Assembly: GCF_016786255.1 (NCBI RefSeq)
Contig: NZ_JADMKT010000081.1
Span: 52,719 to 116,718, forward strand
Origin: Robertkochia sediminum
GTDB lineage: Bacteria > Bacteroidota > Bacteroidia > Flavobacteriales > Flavobacteriaceae
Direction: 5' to 3'
Length of the DNA: 64,000 nt
Shown: in pieces, positions 10,301 through 18,227 of the stretch
Numbering within the stretch: the first letter of the stretch is position 1
Layout: every line of letters begins with the position of its first letter
Made by a program: the position numbers and the translations under genes
The notes under the pieces: generated by a model
What the model saw: the letters and a program-made list of their open reading frames with translations, nothing else
What the model was told of the DNA's origin: nothing
The model's database searches: none

Positions 10301-11819
10301 CGGTAGCCACGAAGTTAAAAGCATTCGAAGTACCTGAAAGATCGGCCAGCCCCTTAAAGTTCATGTCAAAATTCGGATCCCTCGAGATCAGGTTACCGTC
10401 GAACAGCAGGTCTTTCACCAGACCGGAAACGCGTATGTCGTTGTATGCGTAATCATTATAGGTAAACTTAAATATTTGCCCGATCACCTCGGTATTGAGC
10501 AACTCCTTTTTGAAGCCCATCCCATCGACATTGAGGTCGAGAGATGCGGGACCGAGATTCGGATTTTCCAGGAAGCTTCCCAGATCGAAATCGGTTAGTG
10601 ATAAGAATCCTTTATAAGAAGCCTGTTCGATATTATCGATATTGGTTATCGTAAGGTCGGTAAATCCTTTTCCAACTTCGGTATCAAGTGCAATTCTGGA
10701 ATAAACCTCTTCTTCGGTAAGTGCCACCTTTCCGGTAACATTAAACTGCCCCACCCTGCCAATGATCTCGGGCAACGCCTTTCCCAGGATATTGGGCATA
10801 AGCGAACGCAATTGGAAATAATTGGACGAAGCCCTTGCCAGATCGGCATCCATTTTGAACTCCCTGCTACTCTCAAAGAGATTGTGAAAAACAAAATCGC
10901 CCCTGATATTCGTATTACCGGAGCGCAGGCTCATATCTTCAAGTCGTAATTTATTCAAGGTACCCGAGAAGCCGCCATTAAAACTCACTCTTTTTCGTTT
11001 GCCGAATTCATCGTAATACAGGTCGATCTCATCCAGAGCGATATTTGAGTCTTCAAAGTTTCCTTTGAATTGCACTTTATCGAAAAACTCCGAAAAATCT
11101 TCACGGTTATAGGTAAGGTAAATAGCGCCGCGAATATCCGATTCGGCGGTTTGGATCTCCATCCCCTCCAGTTGCATACCTTCTTTGGTATAGGTATAAT
11201 CTCCTTTTAATTGCTCGACCACCAATCCTTTTTCAGAAACAAAACTCAGCCGATCTATCGGAACATAGACCTTGGGGCCAAGCACTTTGAAGTCTTCGAT
11301 CTCGGCTGCGATATTATTGAGTGTGAGTCCTTTTCCTGCCCCTCCGTTCCTATCGAGCAAAACGAACTTTCCGTTTGTAATATCAAGCTCACTCGCATTG
11401 AGCTCAAAAGGCTCCTGATTCGGGTCGGACGGACCGGTATCTAACTTGTCGACAAAAACATCGAGATTGGTTTCCTCGGCCCCCTCGTAGGTAATGATCT
11501 TAAAAAGCACCTCATTGGCTTCGAGCCCCCCGAAATCCAATTTCCCCCGCATCAAACGGTTCAGACTCAGAAGAGAAGTATTGATATCGCGCACATAGAC
11601 AAGGGTATCTTTCTTGTAATCTTCGATATACACTTCTTCCAGAGATACGTCCCCGAAGAAAACCGACAATTTTACCTTATCTACGTTAATGTTGGTACCA
11701 AAGGTTTCATTGAGATATCCGGTAGCTTTTTTAGCGAGTTGCGTTTGCACAGGAGGCAAAGAAAGTACGATCCCTGTTAATACAATGAGGCCTAACAGGA
11801 CCAGGACAGTACGCAACAA
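7371..11819 (-). CDS. tamB: TamB-like translocation/assembly protein (DUF490)
   Basis: This 1482-residue protein has one N-terminal membrane segment (about residues 2-22, VLVLLGLIVLTGIVL). The rest is a very long AsmA/TamB-like periplasmic beta-helical body, with the conserved TamB domain in the last ~400 residues (GEYNFKYGGFIDKRFTVQPNG, FINDLSL, VSYEIGERNP). TamB proteins bridge the inner and outer membranes and help outer-membrane biogenesis or lipid transport. The start is uncertain: the frame gives TTG at 11817-11819, with an in-frame stop nine codons upstream at 11847-11849. The nine codons in between encode a basic stretch (R-K-L-R-K-I) resembling the usual N-terminus of relatives. It is divergent from tsaD. 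Confidence 0.88.
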   Translation of the reverse strand: MLRTVLVLLGLIVLTGIVLSLPPVQTQLAKKATGYLNETFGTNINVDKVKLSVFFGDVSLEEVYIEDYKKDTLVYVRDINTSLLSLNRLMRGKLDFGGLEANEVLFKIITYEGAEETNLDVFVDKLDTGPSDPNQEPFELNASELDITNGKFVLLDRNGGAGKGLTLNNIAAEIEDFKVLGPKVYVPIDRLSFVSEKGLVVEQLKGDYTYTKEGMQLEGMEIQTAESDIRGAIYLTYNREDFSEFFDKVQFKGNFEDSNIALDEIDLYYDEFGKRKRVSFNGGFSGTLNKLRLEDMSLRSGNTNIRGDFVFHNLFESSREFKMDADLARASSNYFQLRSLMPNILGKALPEIIGRVGQFNVTGKVALTEEEVYSRIALDTEVGKGFTDLTITNIDNIEQASYKGFLSLTDFDLGSFLENPNLGPASLDLNVDGMGFKKELLNTEVIGQIFKFTYNDYAYNDIRVSGLVKDLLFDGNLISRDPNFDMNFKGLADLSGTSNAFNFVATVAHADLRRLNFLKRDSMAVFKGKINMNVVGNNLDDFEGEVRFSKTEFINQNDNYYFADFKITSEFLENRRVLKINSPDIITGTVEGLFRIDEFGKLVSNSVGSIYTNYEPYEITPGQYVDFNLEIYNKIVEVFLPEMEFGPNTFIKGSMAADDGDFKLTFRSPHIDVFGNVFDNINVNVDNKNPLFNTYVEVGTIQSNFYDVSELSLINTKIQDTLFFQTEFKGSKEYNDTYSLNFYHTFNEEQRSVIGLKRSELGLKGKTWVINEQNNHLNKVTFNRDLDSINIDQLVMNYKDERIRLEGVLRDTTYKDIDLEFTDVNLEDIIPDIDSLSLSGKVDGSLNILQRDNNYVPTSNVKIADFSINDFRMGNLFVSMLGNRDLSSYDVNVKVVEDYVESMNILGRIQYRNKQALLDLDARLNGFLLDAFSPLGGIVLSDLRGTANGEVSITGPLGNPDMNGYIDVIDGGLKIPYLNVDLDFNKLARVRLERQSFIFDDMELTDTKYKTQAILDGTINHNKFANWYLDLALETRGERFLVLDTQAGNDELYYGTAFISGSSRISGLTDELLSIDVAAQTERGTVFKIPISDETEIGDLSFINFIEKGKGLDDPSRRELQEYKGLELFFDLDVTPDAEVEIVIDEKTGSSLKGSGAGNMLIEINTNGKFNMWGDFITSRGEYNFKYGGFIDKRFTVQPNGTIVWNGDPLQADVNITATYSLYANPAVLLDNAQYTRKIETEVVINMLGELVQPTFDYEIRFPTASAVTNSELQYRLDDNTKREMQVFSLLSQGAFINDLSLTNQALAGNLVQSASSMFNQILNSGDGVFDVGVSYEIGERNPNQDFVTDDRLGVTVSTQINDRILVNGKIGMPIGGVSESVVAGDVEVQILLNDDGTLSATIFNRENEIRQFFAQEQGYTQGVGLSYQVEFDTFRELFRKLLGKQEEEVVKQTRSTPPEVTSKQVRSLGNGMVTISAKEKN

Positions 11820-11854
11820 TATTTTTCGAAGTTTACGGATAGGGCTTTATGTTT

Positions 11855-11862
11855 TACCTTTG
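11855..11862 (+). promoter_or_regulatory. -7 promoter box of the tsaD operon
   Basis: TACCTTTG matches the Bacteroidota TAnnTTTG consensus exactly and ends 27 bp before the tsaD ATG, predicting a transcript start near 11869 and a short leader. No clear -33 TTG is seen. Confidence 0.6.
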
Positions 11863-11879
11863 TGGTCCAATAATTATTC

Positions 11880-11887
11880 CAAATATA
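11880..11887 (-). promoter_or_regulatory. -7 promoter box of tamB
   Basis: On the minus strand these bases read TATATTTG, an exact TAnnTTTG match. The predicted start (about 11873) gives tamB a leader of about 54 nt. The box lies inside the tsaD leader, so the two promoters overlap. Confidence 0.5.
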
Positions 11888-11889
11888 AG

Positions 11890-12912
11890 ATGAATAGCCA
11901 AGATATTTTCATTCTAGCCATCGAATCCTCTTGCGACGATACCTCGGCCGCTGTTATGTGCAACGACAAGGTACTGAGCAATGTGGTAGCCAACCAGGCC
12001 ATTCACGAGGCCTATGGCGGGGTGGTTCCGGAGCTCGCGTCAAGGGCACACCAGCAAAACATCGTACCGGTGGTTCATCAGGCTCTGGCCAAGGCAAATA
12101 TCGATAAAAATCAGCTATCGGCAATAGCTTTTACGAGGGGTCCCGGACTAATGGGCTCATTGCTTGTAGGCACTTCATTTGCCAAATCCCTCAGCCTGGG
12201 ATTAAACATCCCGCTTATCGAGGTAAACCATATGCAGGCACATATCCTGGCGCATTTCATCAATGAAGAAAATACGGCTAAGCCCGAATTCCCTTTTCTG
12301 GCTGTAACTATTAGCGGAGGCCATACCCAGATCGTAAAGGTCGACGACCATTTTAACATGGAGATCATCGGCGAAACCCTTGACGATGCGGTGGGCGAAG
12401 CCTTTGACAAGAGTGCTAAGATCCTCGGACTGCCCTATCCCGGCGGTCCGCTTATTGACCGCAATGCCGCCCTGGGCAACCCCAAGGCCTTTGAATTCCC
12501 TATTCCTAAGGTGAGGGGACTCAACTTTAGCTTCAGCGGATTTAAGACCTCTGTACTCTATTTTGTGGAAAAGGCCCTGAAAGAAGACCCCGATTTTATT
12601 GAAAAGCACATGAACGATATCTGTGCTTCGGTGCAGGATACCATTGTAAGGATCCTGATGCAAAAGATCAAAAAAGCGGTCAAGGAAACCGGAATTCGCA
12701 CAGTAGCGATAGGCGGCGGAGTATCTGCAAATTCAGGCATCCGAAAAGCCCTGGAAGATGCCGAAAAAGATTGGGGATGGAAAACCTTTATTCCTAAATT
12801 TGAATATACCACAGACAATGCCGCCATGATCGGGATCGTGGGTTACCTGAAATATCTGGAAAAGGATTTTACAGATGAAACCATAAGTGCCAAAGCGCGC
12901 TTCGCCTTATAA
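11890..12912 (+). CDS. tsaD: tRNA N6-adenosine threonylcarbamoyltransferase
   Basis: TsaD transfers threonylcarbamoyl to A37 of ANN-decoding tRNAs, together with TsaB and TsaE. The ATG at 11890 gives a 340-residue protein of normal length. Longer in-frame extensions upstream run through the tamB promoter and the 5' end of tamB and are not used. The N-terminus ILAIESSCDDTS is the conserved ASKHA start. His114 and His118 in EVNHMQAH coordinate the metal. SGGHTQ and the C-terminal GGGVSANSG are present. It leads a run of closely spaced plus-strand genes (rsmE follows after 9 bp). Confidence 0.97.
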   Translation: MNSQDIFILAIESSCDDTSAAVMCNDKVLSNVVANQAIHEAYGGVVPELASRAHQQNIVPVVHQALAKANIDKNQLSAIAFTRGPGLMGSLLVGTSFAKSLSLGLNIPLIEVNHMQAHILAHFINEENTAKPEFPFLAVTISGGHTQIVKVDDHFNMEIIGETLDDAVGEAFDKSAKILGLPYPGGPLIDRNAALGNPKAFEFPIPKVRGLNFSFSGFKTSVLYFVEKALKEDPDFIEKHMNDICASVQDTIVRILMQKIKKAVKETGIRTVAIGGGVSANSGIRKALEDAEKDWGWKTFIPKFEYTTDNAAMIGIVGYLKYLEKDFTDETISAKARFAL

Positions 12913-12921
12913 CGTATTTAT

Positions 12922-13626
12922 ATGCAATTATTTTACGCTCCCGGAATACACCCCGACACCTCCGAATTTCATTTTGACAAGGAAGAGAGTCGCCATATAA
13001 GCAGGGTGCTTCGAAAAAAGGAGGGCGATGCTATCCACCTTACCGACGGTAAAGGCCATCTTTACTACGGGGTCATAGGGTTATCTTCGCCTAAATCATG
13101 CCAGGTACTCATAGAAAAGGTCGAAGAGCAACCGTCAAAAAGGTACAAACTACATATGGCCGTTGCCCCTACCAAGAGTAACGATCGTTTTGAATGGTTC
13201 CTGGAAAAGGCTACCGAGATCGGTATAGACGAGATCACGCCCATTATCTGCGATCACTCCGAACGCAAAGTGGTCAAGACCGATCGTATGGAGAAGATCC
13301 TTCAGGCGGCCATGAAGCAGTCTTTAAGCTGCTACCTCCCTGTGCTTCACCCGCCCGTAACCTTTAGTGAGTTCATGAGCCAGGAGCATCCCGAATCCCG
13401 GTTTATTGCCCATTGCTATGACACCGACCGTTACGACCTGAGAAGGAGAATTCAACCGGATTGTCCGGTACTGTTGCTCATTGGCCCCGAAGGTGACTTT
13501 TCAGAAGAAGAGGTTGCTCTGGGTATCAAAAATGGGTTTATGCCGGTATCCTTAAGCGATAACCGTTTGCGTACAGAAACTGCAGCCATTGTTGCATGTC
13601 ATACAGTGGCTATCTTTAATCAATAA
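12922..13626 (+). CDS. rsmE: 16S rRNA (uracil1498-N3)-methyltransferase
   Basis: This 234-residue SPOUT methyltransferase has an N-terminal PUA-like domain (residues 1-70, with HISRVLRKKEGD) and a knotted SAM-binding C-terminal domain. Family motifs are KATEIGIDEITPI near residue 95, LLIGPEGDFSEEE near residue 190 and LSDNRLRTETA near the end. It methylates N3 of U1498 in 16S rRNA. It lies 9 bp after tsaD and 11 bp before the DUF4159 gene. Confidence 0.96.
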   Translation: MQLFYAPGIHPDTSEFHFDKEESRHISRVLRKKEGDAIHLTDGKGHLYYGVIGLSSPKSCQVLIEKVEEQPSKRYKLHMAVAPTKSNDRFEWFLEKATEIGIDEITPIICDHSERKVVKTDRMEKILQAAMKQSLSCYLPVLHPPVTFSEFMSQEHPESRFIAHCYDTDRYDLRRRIQPDCPVLLLIGPEGDFSEEEVALGIKNGFMPVSLSDNRLRTETAAIVACHTVAIFNQ

Positions 13627-13637
13627 AAATCCCAGGT

Positions 13638-14282
13638 ATGCGCATTGTACACACCCTTATCATCACCTTGATCTTTGCTGCCACCGGTGCCGCCCAGGAG
13701 ATCGCCGTTCTCAAATACCAGGGAGGAGGCGATTGGTATGCTAACCCTACTGCCCTGCCCAACCTCATCCGGTTTTGCAATGCGAATATCAAGACAAGGC
13801 TCGAGACCAAACCCGCCACCGTCGATGCCGGAAGTGATGCCCTCTTCGACTACCCCTTTATACATATGACCGGTCATGGCAATGTGTTCTTTAGTGAAGA
13901 CGATGCACGCCAGCTCAGGACGTATCTCCTGGGAGGCGGATTTCTGCATATTGACGATAACTACGGAATGAGACCCTACCTGGAAAAAGAACTTAAAAAA
14001 GTTTTTCCCGATAAAGAACTCTCCACCCTCGGAGCAGACCACCCCATATTTCACCAGACCTTTGAGTTTCCAAATGGGTTGCCCAAGATCCATGAGCATG
14101 ACGGACTCCCACCGGAAGCCCTGGGTATCTTTCACGAGAATCGCCTGGTACTGCTCTTTACTTTCGAAAGTGATCTTGGCGACGGATGGGAAAATCCCGA
14201 AGTACATAACGACCCTGAGGATATTCGCTTAAAGGCGCTACGTATGGGAGCTAACATTATTCAATACGCCTTCGAAAACTGA
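13638..14282 (+). CDS. DUF4159 domain exported protein
   Basis: This 214-residue protein starts with a signal peptide (MRIVHTLIITLIFAATGAAQ). A DUF4159 domain fills the rest, recognisable by YQGGGDWYANPTALPNL, the MTGHGN motif, LLGGGFLHIDDNYGMRPY and GADHPIFH. The fold is related to class I glutamine amidotransferases, but no function is established. It is often found in the tsaD/rsmE neighbourhood of Flavobacteriia. It is co-directional, 11 bp after rsmE and 4 bp before the next gene, so probably in one operon. Confidence 0.88.
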   Translation: MRIVHTLIITLIFAATGAAQEIAVLKYQGGGDWYANPTALPNLIRFCNANIKTRLETKPATVDAGSDALFDYPFIHMTGHGNVFFSEDDARQLRTYLLGGGFLHIDDNYGMRPYLEKELKKVFPDKELSTLGADHPIFHQTFEFPNGLPKIHEHDGLPPEALGIFHENRLVLLFTFESDLGDGWENPEVHNDPEDIRLKALRMGANIIQYAFEN

Positions 14283-14286
14283 TCCT

Positions 14287-14793
14287 ATGCCTGAACAACT
14301 CGAACATCACCAAAACCGCTTTAAGCAACGAAAATTCCCGGTTACCATAGTCTGCGACGGATTGAACAGTGCGTCAAATACGGGGTCCCTGTTTCGTATT
14401 GCAGATGCCTTTGGCGTGGAGGAGATCATATTTTGCATCTACGTTCCGGTTTTCAGCAGAAGAATGGAAAAAACGGCCCGGGCTACCCATAAAACAGTAC
14501 CCCACAGTTTTGAACCCGAAACAGAAGTCGCCCTGAAGGCCTTAAAAGACGATGGGTATACCCTCATAGCCCTGGAAATAACCAACAACAGCACCCCTCT
14601 TCAGGACCTGCAATTAGAGTCTAATGAAAAAGTAGCCCTGCTTCTGGGTGGTGAAAACCACGGCATTGCACCGCAACACCTGGCAATGGTCGATCATATG
14701 GTACATATCGATATGTATGGCAATAACAGCAGTATGAATGTAAGTGTTGCCGCAGGAATATGCCTTCAGACCATTACCCAACAAATAAAATAA
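14287..14793 (+). CDS. TrmH/SpoU family RNA 2'-O-methyltransferase
   Basis: This short (168-residue) SPOUT enzyme shows the SpoU motifs in order: SASNTGSLFRIADAFG (motif 1), LLLGGENHGI (motif 2) and NSSMNVSVAAGI (motif 3, SAM binding and knot). Such stand-alone proteins methylate ribose 2'-OH in tRNA or rRNA, and the exact nucleotide cannot be told from sequence. It starts 4 bp after the DUF4159 gene. Confidence 0.92.
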   Translation: MPEQLEHHQNRFKQRKFPVTIVCDGLNSASNTGSLFRIADAFGVEEIIFCIYVPVFSRRMEKTARATHKTVPHSFEPETEVALKALKDDGYTLIALEITNNSTPLQDLQLESNEKVALLLGGENHGIAPQHLAMVDHMVHIDMYGNNSSMNVSVAAGICLQTITQQIK

Positions 14794-14840
14794 ATTTTTT
14801 ATCCTAAATTGTAGGAAAATAACAGGACCCAACCACCCTT

Positions 14841-15941
14841 ATGAATTCAAAGATCATCGCTAACGGCATCCTCAGAGCCGTCGCAGTTTTAGCCGGAATT
14901 GTATTACTGGGATTCTTTTTATACAAGATACAATCGGTCATTGCCTATATCCTGATCTCTGTTGTGATCTCCCTTATCGGCAGACCGATCATTCATTTTC
15001 TCATGCACCGGTTAAAATTTAAAAGCACCCTGGCAGTGGTGACCACCATGATCCTGATGATCCTTTTCCTTACCGGGATCATTAGCTTATTTATTCCCCT
15101 GATCATGGAACAGGGTAAAAACCTTTCGCTCCTGAACTACGACCAACTTATTACTTCGCTGGAGGGGGTTTACTTTCAGCTGTCCGACTATCTCAATATC
15201 AGCAGGTCTCAGGTAGAAGCCTCCCTGGAAGCCACCTTAAAACAATCGGACCTCTTGTCCAGCTTCGGACTCTCGGCCATACCTACCCTTCTCAATAATA
15301 TCCTTGGAGGTATAGGCACGTTCAGCTTTGGCCTATTTACCGTGATCTTTATTTCTTTTTTCTTCCTTAAAGACAGCATGTTGTTTCAAAATGCCCTTAT
15401 GGCCTTTATTCCGGACGAAAGAGAACAGCGCGTTATACGATCCATAGAAAAGATCAAGAACCTGCTCTCCCGTTATTTTGTGGGCTTGCTCCTGCAGATC
15501 ACCATTCTCTTTGTTTTCTATACCATCGTTCTGTTGCTCGTCGGGATCGAGAATGCTGTAGTGATCGCTTTTTTATGTGCCCTGCTCAATCTTATTCCTT
15601 ATATCGGCCCACTCATTGGCGGTGTGCTCATGATAGCCCTCGCCATGTCAAGCAATCTTGGGGCAGATTTCAGTTCGGTAATTTTACCTAAGGCGTTGTA
15701 CGTGTTCATTGGATTTATGATCGGACAGCTTATTGATAATTTTTTCAGTCAGCCATTTATATTTTCAAACAGTGTGAAATCGCACCCTCTGGAGATCTTC
15801 CTGGTGATCATTATTACCGGCTTACTGTTCGGTATCCTTGGTATGGTGATCGCTATTCCTGCCTATACGGCCATCAAAGTAGTCCTTAAAGAATTTCTTT
15901 CAGAAAATAAGATCGTAAAATCGCTAACTAAAAACCTCTAA
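14841..15941 (+). CDS. AI-2E family (PerM-type) membrane transporter
   Basis: This 366-residue integral membrane protein has about seven to eight hydrophobic segments: two at the N-terminus (residues 10-50), one at 60-85, a soluble stretch at 95-150 and several to the C-terminus. LLNLIPYIGPLIGG near residue 250 is the family signature. Members are annotated as autoinducer-2 exporters or Na+/H+ antiporter-like permeases, and the substrate here is unknown. The next gene begins 1 bp after its stop codon. Confidence 0.88.
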   Translation: MNSKIIANGILRAVAVLAGIVLLGFFLYKIQSVIAYILISVVISLIGRPIIHFLMHRLKFKSTLAVVTTMILMILFLTGIISLFIPLIMEQGKNLSLLNYDQLITSLEGVYFQLSDYLNISRSQVEASLEATLKQSDLLSSFGLSAIPTLLNNILGGIGTFSFGLFTVIFISFFFLKDSMLFQNALMAFIPDEREQRVIRSIEKIKNLLSRYFVGLLLQITILFVFYTIVLLLVGIENAVVIAFLCALLNLIPYIGPLIGGVLMIALAMSSNLGADFSSVILPKALYVFIGFMIGQLIDNFFSQPFIFSNSVKSHPLEIFLVIIITGLLFGILGMVIAIPAYTAIKVVLKEFLSENKIVKSLTKNL

Positions 15942-15942
15942 G

Positions 15943-17130
15943 GTGAATCATGAGATCCTTAATTCCCGTGTACAGGAATTCATTAATGAGAACCTGCATA
16001 CCGACATTGCCTCTCTGGTACTCAAAGGCTCTCCCTTTGAAGGAATAACCCCCGCTGCCCTGGCAGAACAGGTATACGCAAAACGAAAATCTGAAAAGAA
16101 GCTTCCTACCTGGTTCCATACCGGGAATATCTATTACCCACCGGTGCTTTCTATAGAACAAACCTCTTCAGAAATTACCGCAAAGTATAAGTCCGGCCTC
16201 TTTTCCGGTGATCATATAACCGATATTACCGGGGGCTTCGGCGTAGACGATTATTACTTTTCAAAAAGGTTCAGCAGGGTGGTTCACTGCGAACTCAACA
16301 AAGAACTGTCGGAGATCGTTCGCCATAATTTCGAACAGCTCAAAGCCTCGAACATCAGTTGTCATGCCGGCGACGGATTGTCATTTGTGGAAACCATAGC
16401 GCATACCGACCTTATTTATACCGACCCGGCAAGAAGAGACGATGCCAAAGGCAAGGTATTCTTGCTCTCCGACTGTACGCCGAATATCGTGGTTCACCAG
16501 GATGCGCTGTTCAAAAAAACGGGCACAATCATGATCAAGACCTCCCCCCTGCTCGATCTATCTGCAGGAATCGCTGAACTCGACAAGGTTGTTGCCATAC
16601 ATATCGTAGCAGTAAGGAATGAGGTAAAAGAACTTCTTTGGATCCTGGAGAGGGAACCCGTTTCAAAAGATATCACCATAACCGCAGTGAACCTAAACGA
16701 ACACGGCACGGAGCACGCTCCTTTTGAATTTCAGCTGGGTGAGATAACGACGGCCATCGCCCGGATCGGACCTGTTACTAAATACCTTTACGAGCCCAAC
16801 GCGGCGATCATGAAATCGGGAGCCTTTAATCTTATTGGCGAAAAGTTCGGTCTTGACAAACTCCATCCTCACACCCATCTGTATACAGGAGACACCCTTG
16901 TCGATTTCCCGGGAAGACGTTTTGAGGTATTAGAAGTTCTGCCCTATAATAACAAGGTAATGAAGAAAAAGCTGGGAGGATCACAATGCCATATTACCAC
17001 CCGAAATTTCCCTGTTGCCGTTGCCAATTTGCGTAAGAAGTTCAAGATAGGTGATGGCGGAGATCGCTATGTATTTTTCTGCATGGGACCGGAAGGTCAA
17101 AAACAGGTGATCATGACTAAAAAAGCCTGA
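15943..17130 (+). CDS. Class I SAM-dependent methyltransferase with THUMP-like C-terminal domain
   Basis: This 395-residue protein has the SAM motif DITGGFGVDDYYFS near residue 90, followed by VVHCELN, and a motif IV-like DLIYTDPARRD near residue 150. The C-terminal region (residues 300-395, with IMKSGAF and FPGRRFEV) matches the THUMP-like domain found in Bacteroidota methyltransferases of this type. The target is probably RNA, by analogy. The start is GTG at 15943, directly after the previous stop; the nearby ATG at 15950 is in another frame. It converges with the VanX-like gene with no gap. Confidence 0.87.
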   Translation: MNHEILNSRVQEFINENLHTDIASLVLKGSPFEGITPAALAEQVYAKRKSEKKLPTWFHTGNIYYPPVLSIEQTSSEITAKYKSGLFSGDHITDITGGFGVDDYYFSKRFSRVVHCELNKELSEIVRHNFEQLKASNISCHAGDGLSFVETIAHTDLIYTDPARRDDAKGKVFLLSDCTPNIVVHQDALFKKTGTIMIKTSPLLDLSAGIAELDKVVAIHIVAVRNEVKELLWILEREPVSKDITITAVNLNEHGTEHAPFEFQLGEITTAIARIGPVTKYLYEPNAAIMKSGAFNLIGEKFGLDKLHPHTHLYTGDTLVDFPGRRFEVLEVLPYNNKVMKKKLGGSQCHITTRNFPVAVANLRKKFKIGDGGDRYVFFCMGPEGQKQVIMTKKA

Positions 17131-17841
17131 TCACTCCGGACAGTCCCATCTAAAATCGGCAATACCATATTCGAGGGTCGGACCGTAATTATAATGCCAC
17201 CATTCTGAAGTGATCGCATTAAAGCCGTGAGCTTCCATTGTAGATCTTAACAGCATCCTGTTATCAAGCACCTCCTGCGAATGCCCCGTATAGGCATGCC
17301 TGGCCTCCCTGCCGAAAAAATCGAAGGGCGTACCCATATCCAACTCCTCCCCTGCAGCATTGACCAGGGTGATATCTACAGCACCACCCTTGTTGTGTAT
17401 GGAACCCTTTGCCGGATCTGCCACATAGGTAGGATTAGGGACGATCTTCCACATCTTCTTTTGAATACTATGAGGTCTGTAACAATCAAAGAACTTGATC
17501 CGGTAACCCTTCTCCATAAAAGCCTTATTCACCTCGATCAACGCTTTTGCCGTGCTCACCCGGGTATAGCATTCCGGACAATCGTAAACCACCTCGTTAA
17601 GAAAATTATCGGCAGTGGCATATTTCATGTCGTAAACAAAATCCGAACTGTAATCGGTTAACCGAACAAATGCCGTATCCGGCAACCTTTCTAAAGAAAC
17701 AGGCCAGTCTGATCGGGTTTCGGAGACCTCCATTTCGGCTTCCGGAGTTGCAGTAACCCCTGGAACTTTTTTAGAAGGTTCTGTTTTACAAGCGATCGCG
17801 ATCAGGAACAAAGCAACAAGGATAAAGGTCTTCCTATGCAT
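17131..17841 (-). CDS. D-alanyl-D-alanine dipeptidase, VanX-like (M15D), lipoprotein
   Basis: This zinc dipeptidase of 236 residues is predicted to hydrolyse D-Ala-D-Ala in the periplasm. A lipobox ends at Cys18 (IAIAC). Zinc and catalytic residues are visible: SIHNKGGAVD with His149 and Asp156, then EWWHYNYG with Glu213 and His216. YRPHSIQ carries the conserved Arg. Such enzymes in non-resistant bacteria serve wall recycling or salvage of D-Ala; no vanH/vanA partners are near, so a resistance role is not supported. Confidence 0.93.
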   Translation of the reverse strand: MHRKTFILVALFLIAIACKTEPSKKVPGVTATPEAEMEVSETRSDWPVSLERLPDTAFVRLTDYSSDFVYDMKYATADNFLNEVVYDCPECYTRVSTAKALIEVNKAFMEKGYRIKFFDCYRPHSIQKKMWKIVPNPTYVADPAKGSIHNKGGAVDITLVNAAGEELDMGTPFDFFGREARHAYTGHSQEVLDNRMLLRSTMEAHGFNAITSEWWHYNYGPTLEYGIADFRWDCPE

Positions 17842-18227
17842 ATATTAAGGTTTACCGGTAAAAATAACCGATTATTCCTGAATTCGAACATAATCGTTAA
17901 AATGAAGGGGGATGGAACGATCTTTAAGACTTCCGGCGTACCCGGGCTATAAAAACCTTCGCTTCGAGAAAAGGTTCGATCAAAGAGTCAGCACAAAAGC
18001 GTTATTTTCTTATTATCAACACGTTAAAAGTAAATTTTCATTAGGAAGGTATGTTCTTGTGCACTACTTTTATAAAACTTTATCGGGGTGCTAATTATGG
18101 CTGAGATCATACCCGTAGGATTCAGGAGGTAATGCTGCTGAAGATTTAAAGGGTGAGGGGGAATACAATTGAGCAATTCAGTTTCTATTCCCCTTTTCTT
18201 TTGTACCAACCACAAATAACGGATACG
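17842..18227. other. Gene-free stretch with a hairpin before the yellow-type gene
   Basis: No gene is supported here. The plus strand carries an inverted repeat GGGGAATA (18158-18165) / TATTCCCC (18186-18193) with an inner palindrome AATT-GAGC-AATT, followed by a T-rich tail (TTTTCTTTT). It ends about 26 bp before the ATG at 18228. This is terminator-like and could be an attenuator in the leader of that gene or the end of an unseen short transcript. Confidence 0.4.

Noticed and set aside
11689..11889. Extended N-terminus of TsaD
   Set aside because: The extension overlaps the start of tamB and both promoters, and TsaD proteins begin at the ILAIESSCDD region.
17131..17841. VanX-like gene as part of vancomycin resistance
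   Set aside because: No vanH, vanA or sensor-regulator genes are near; housekeeping VanX-like dipeptidases are common.
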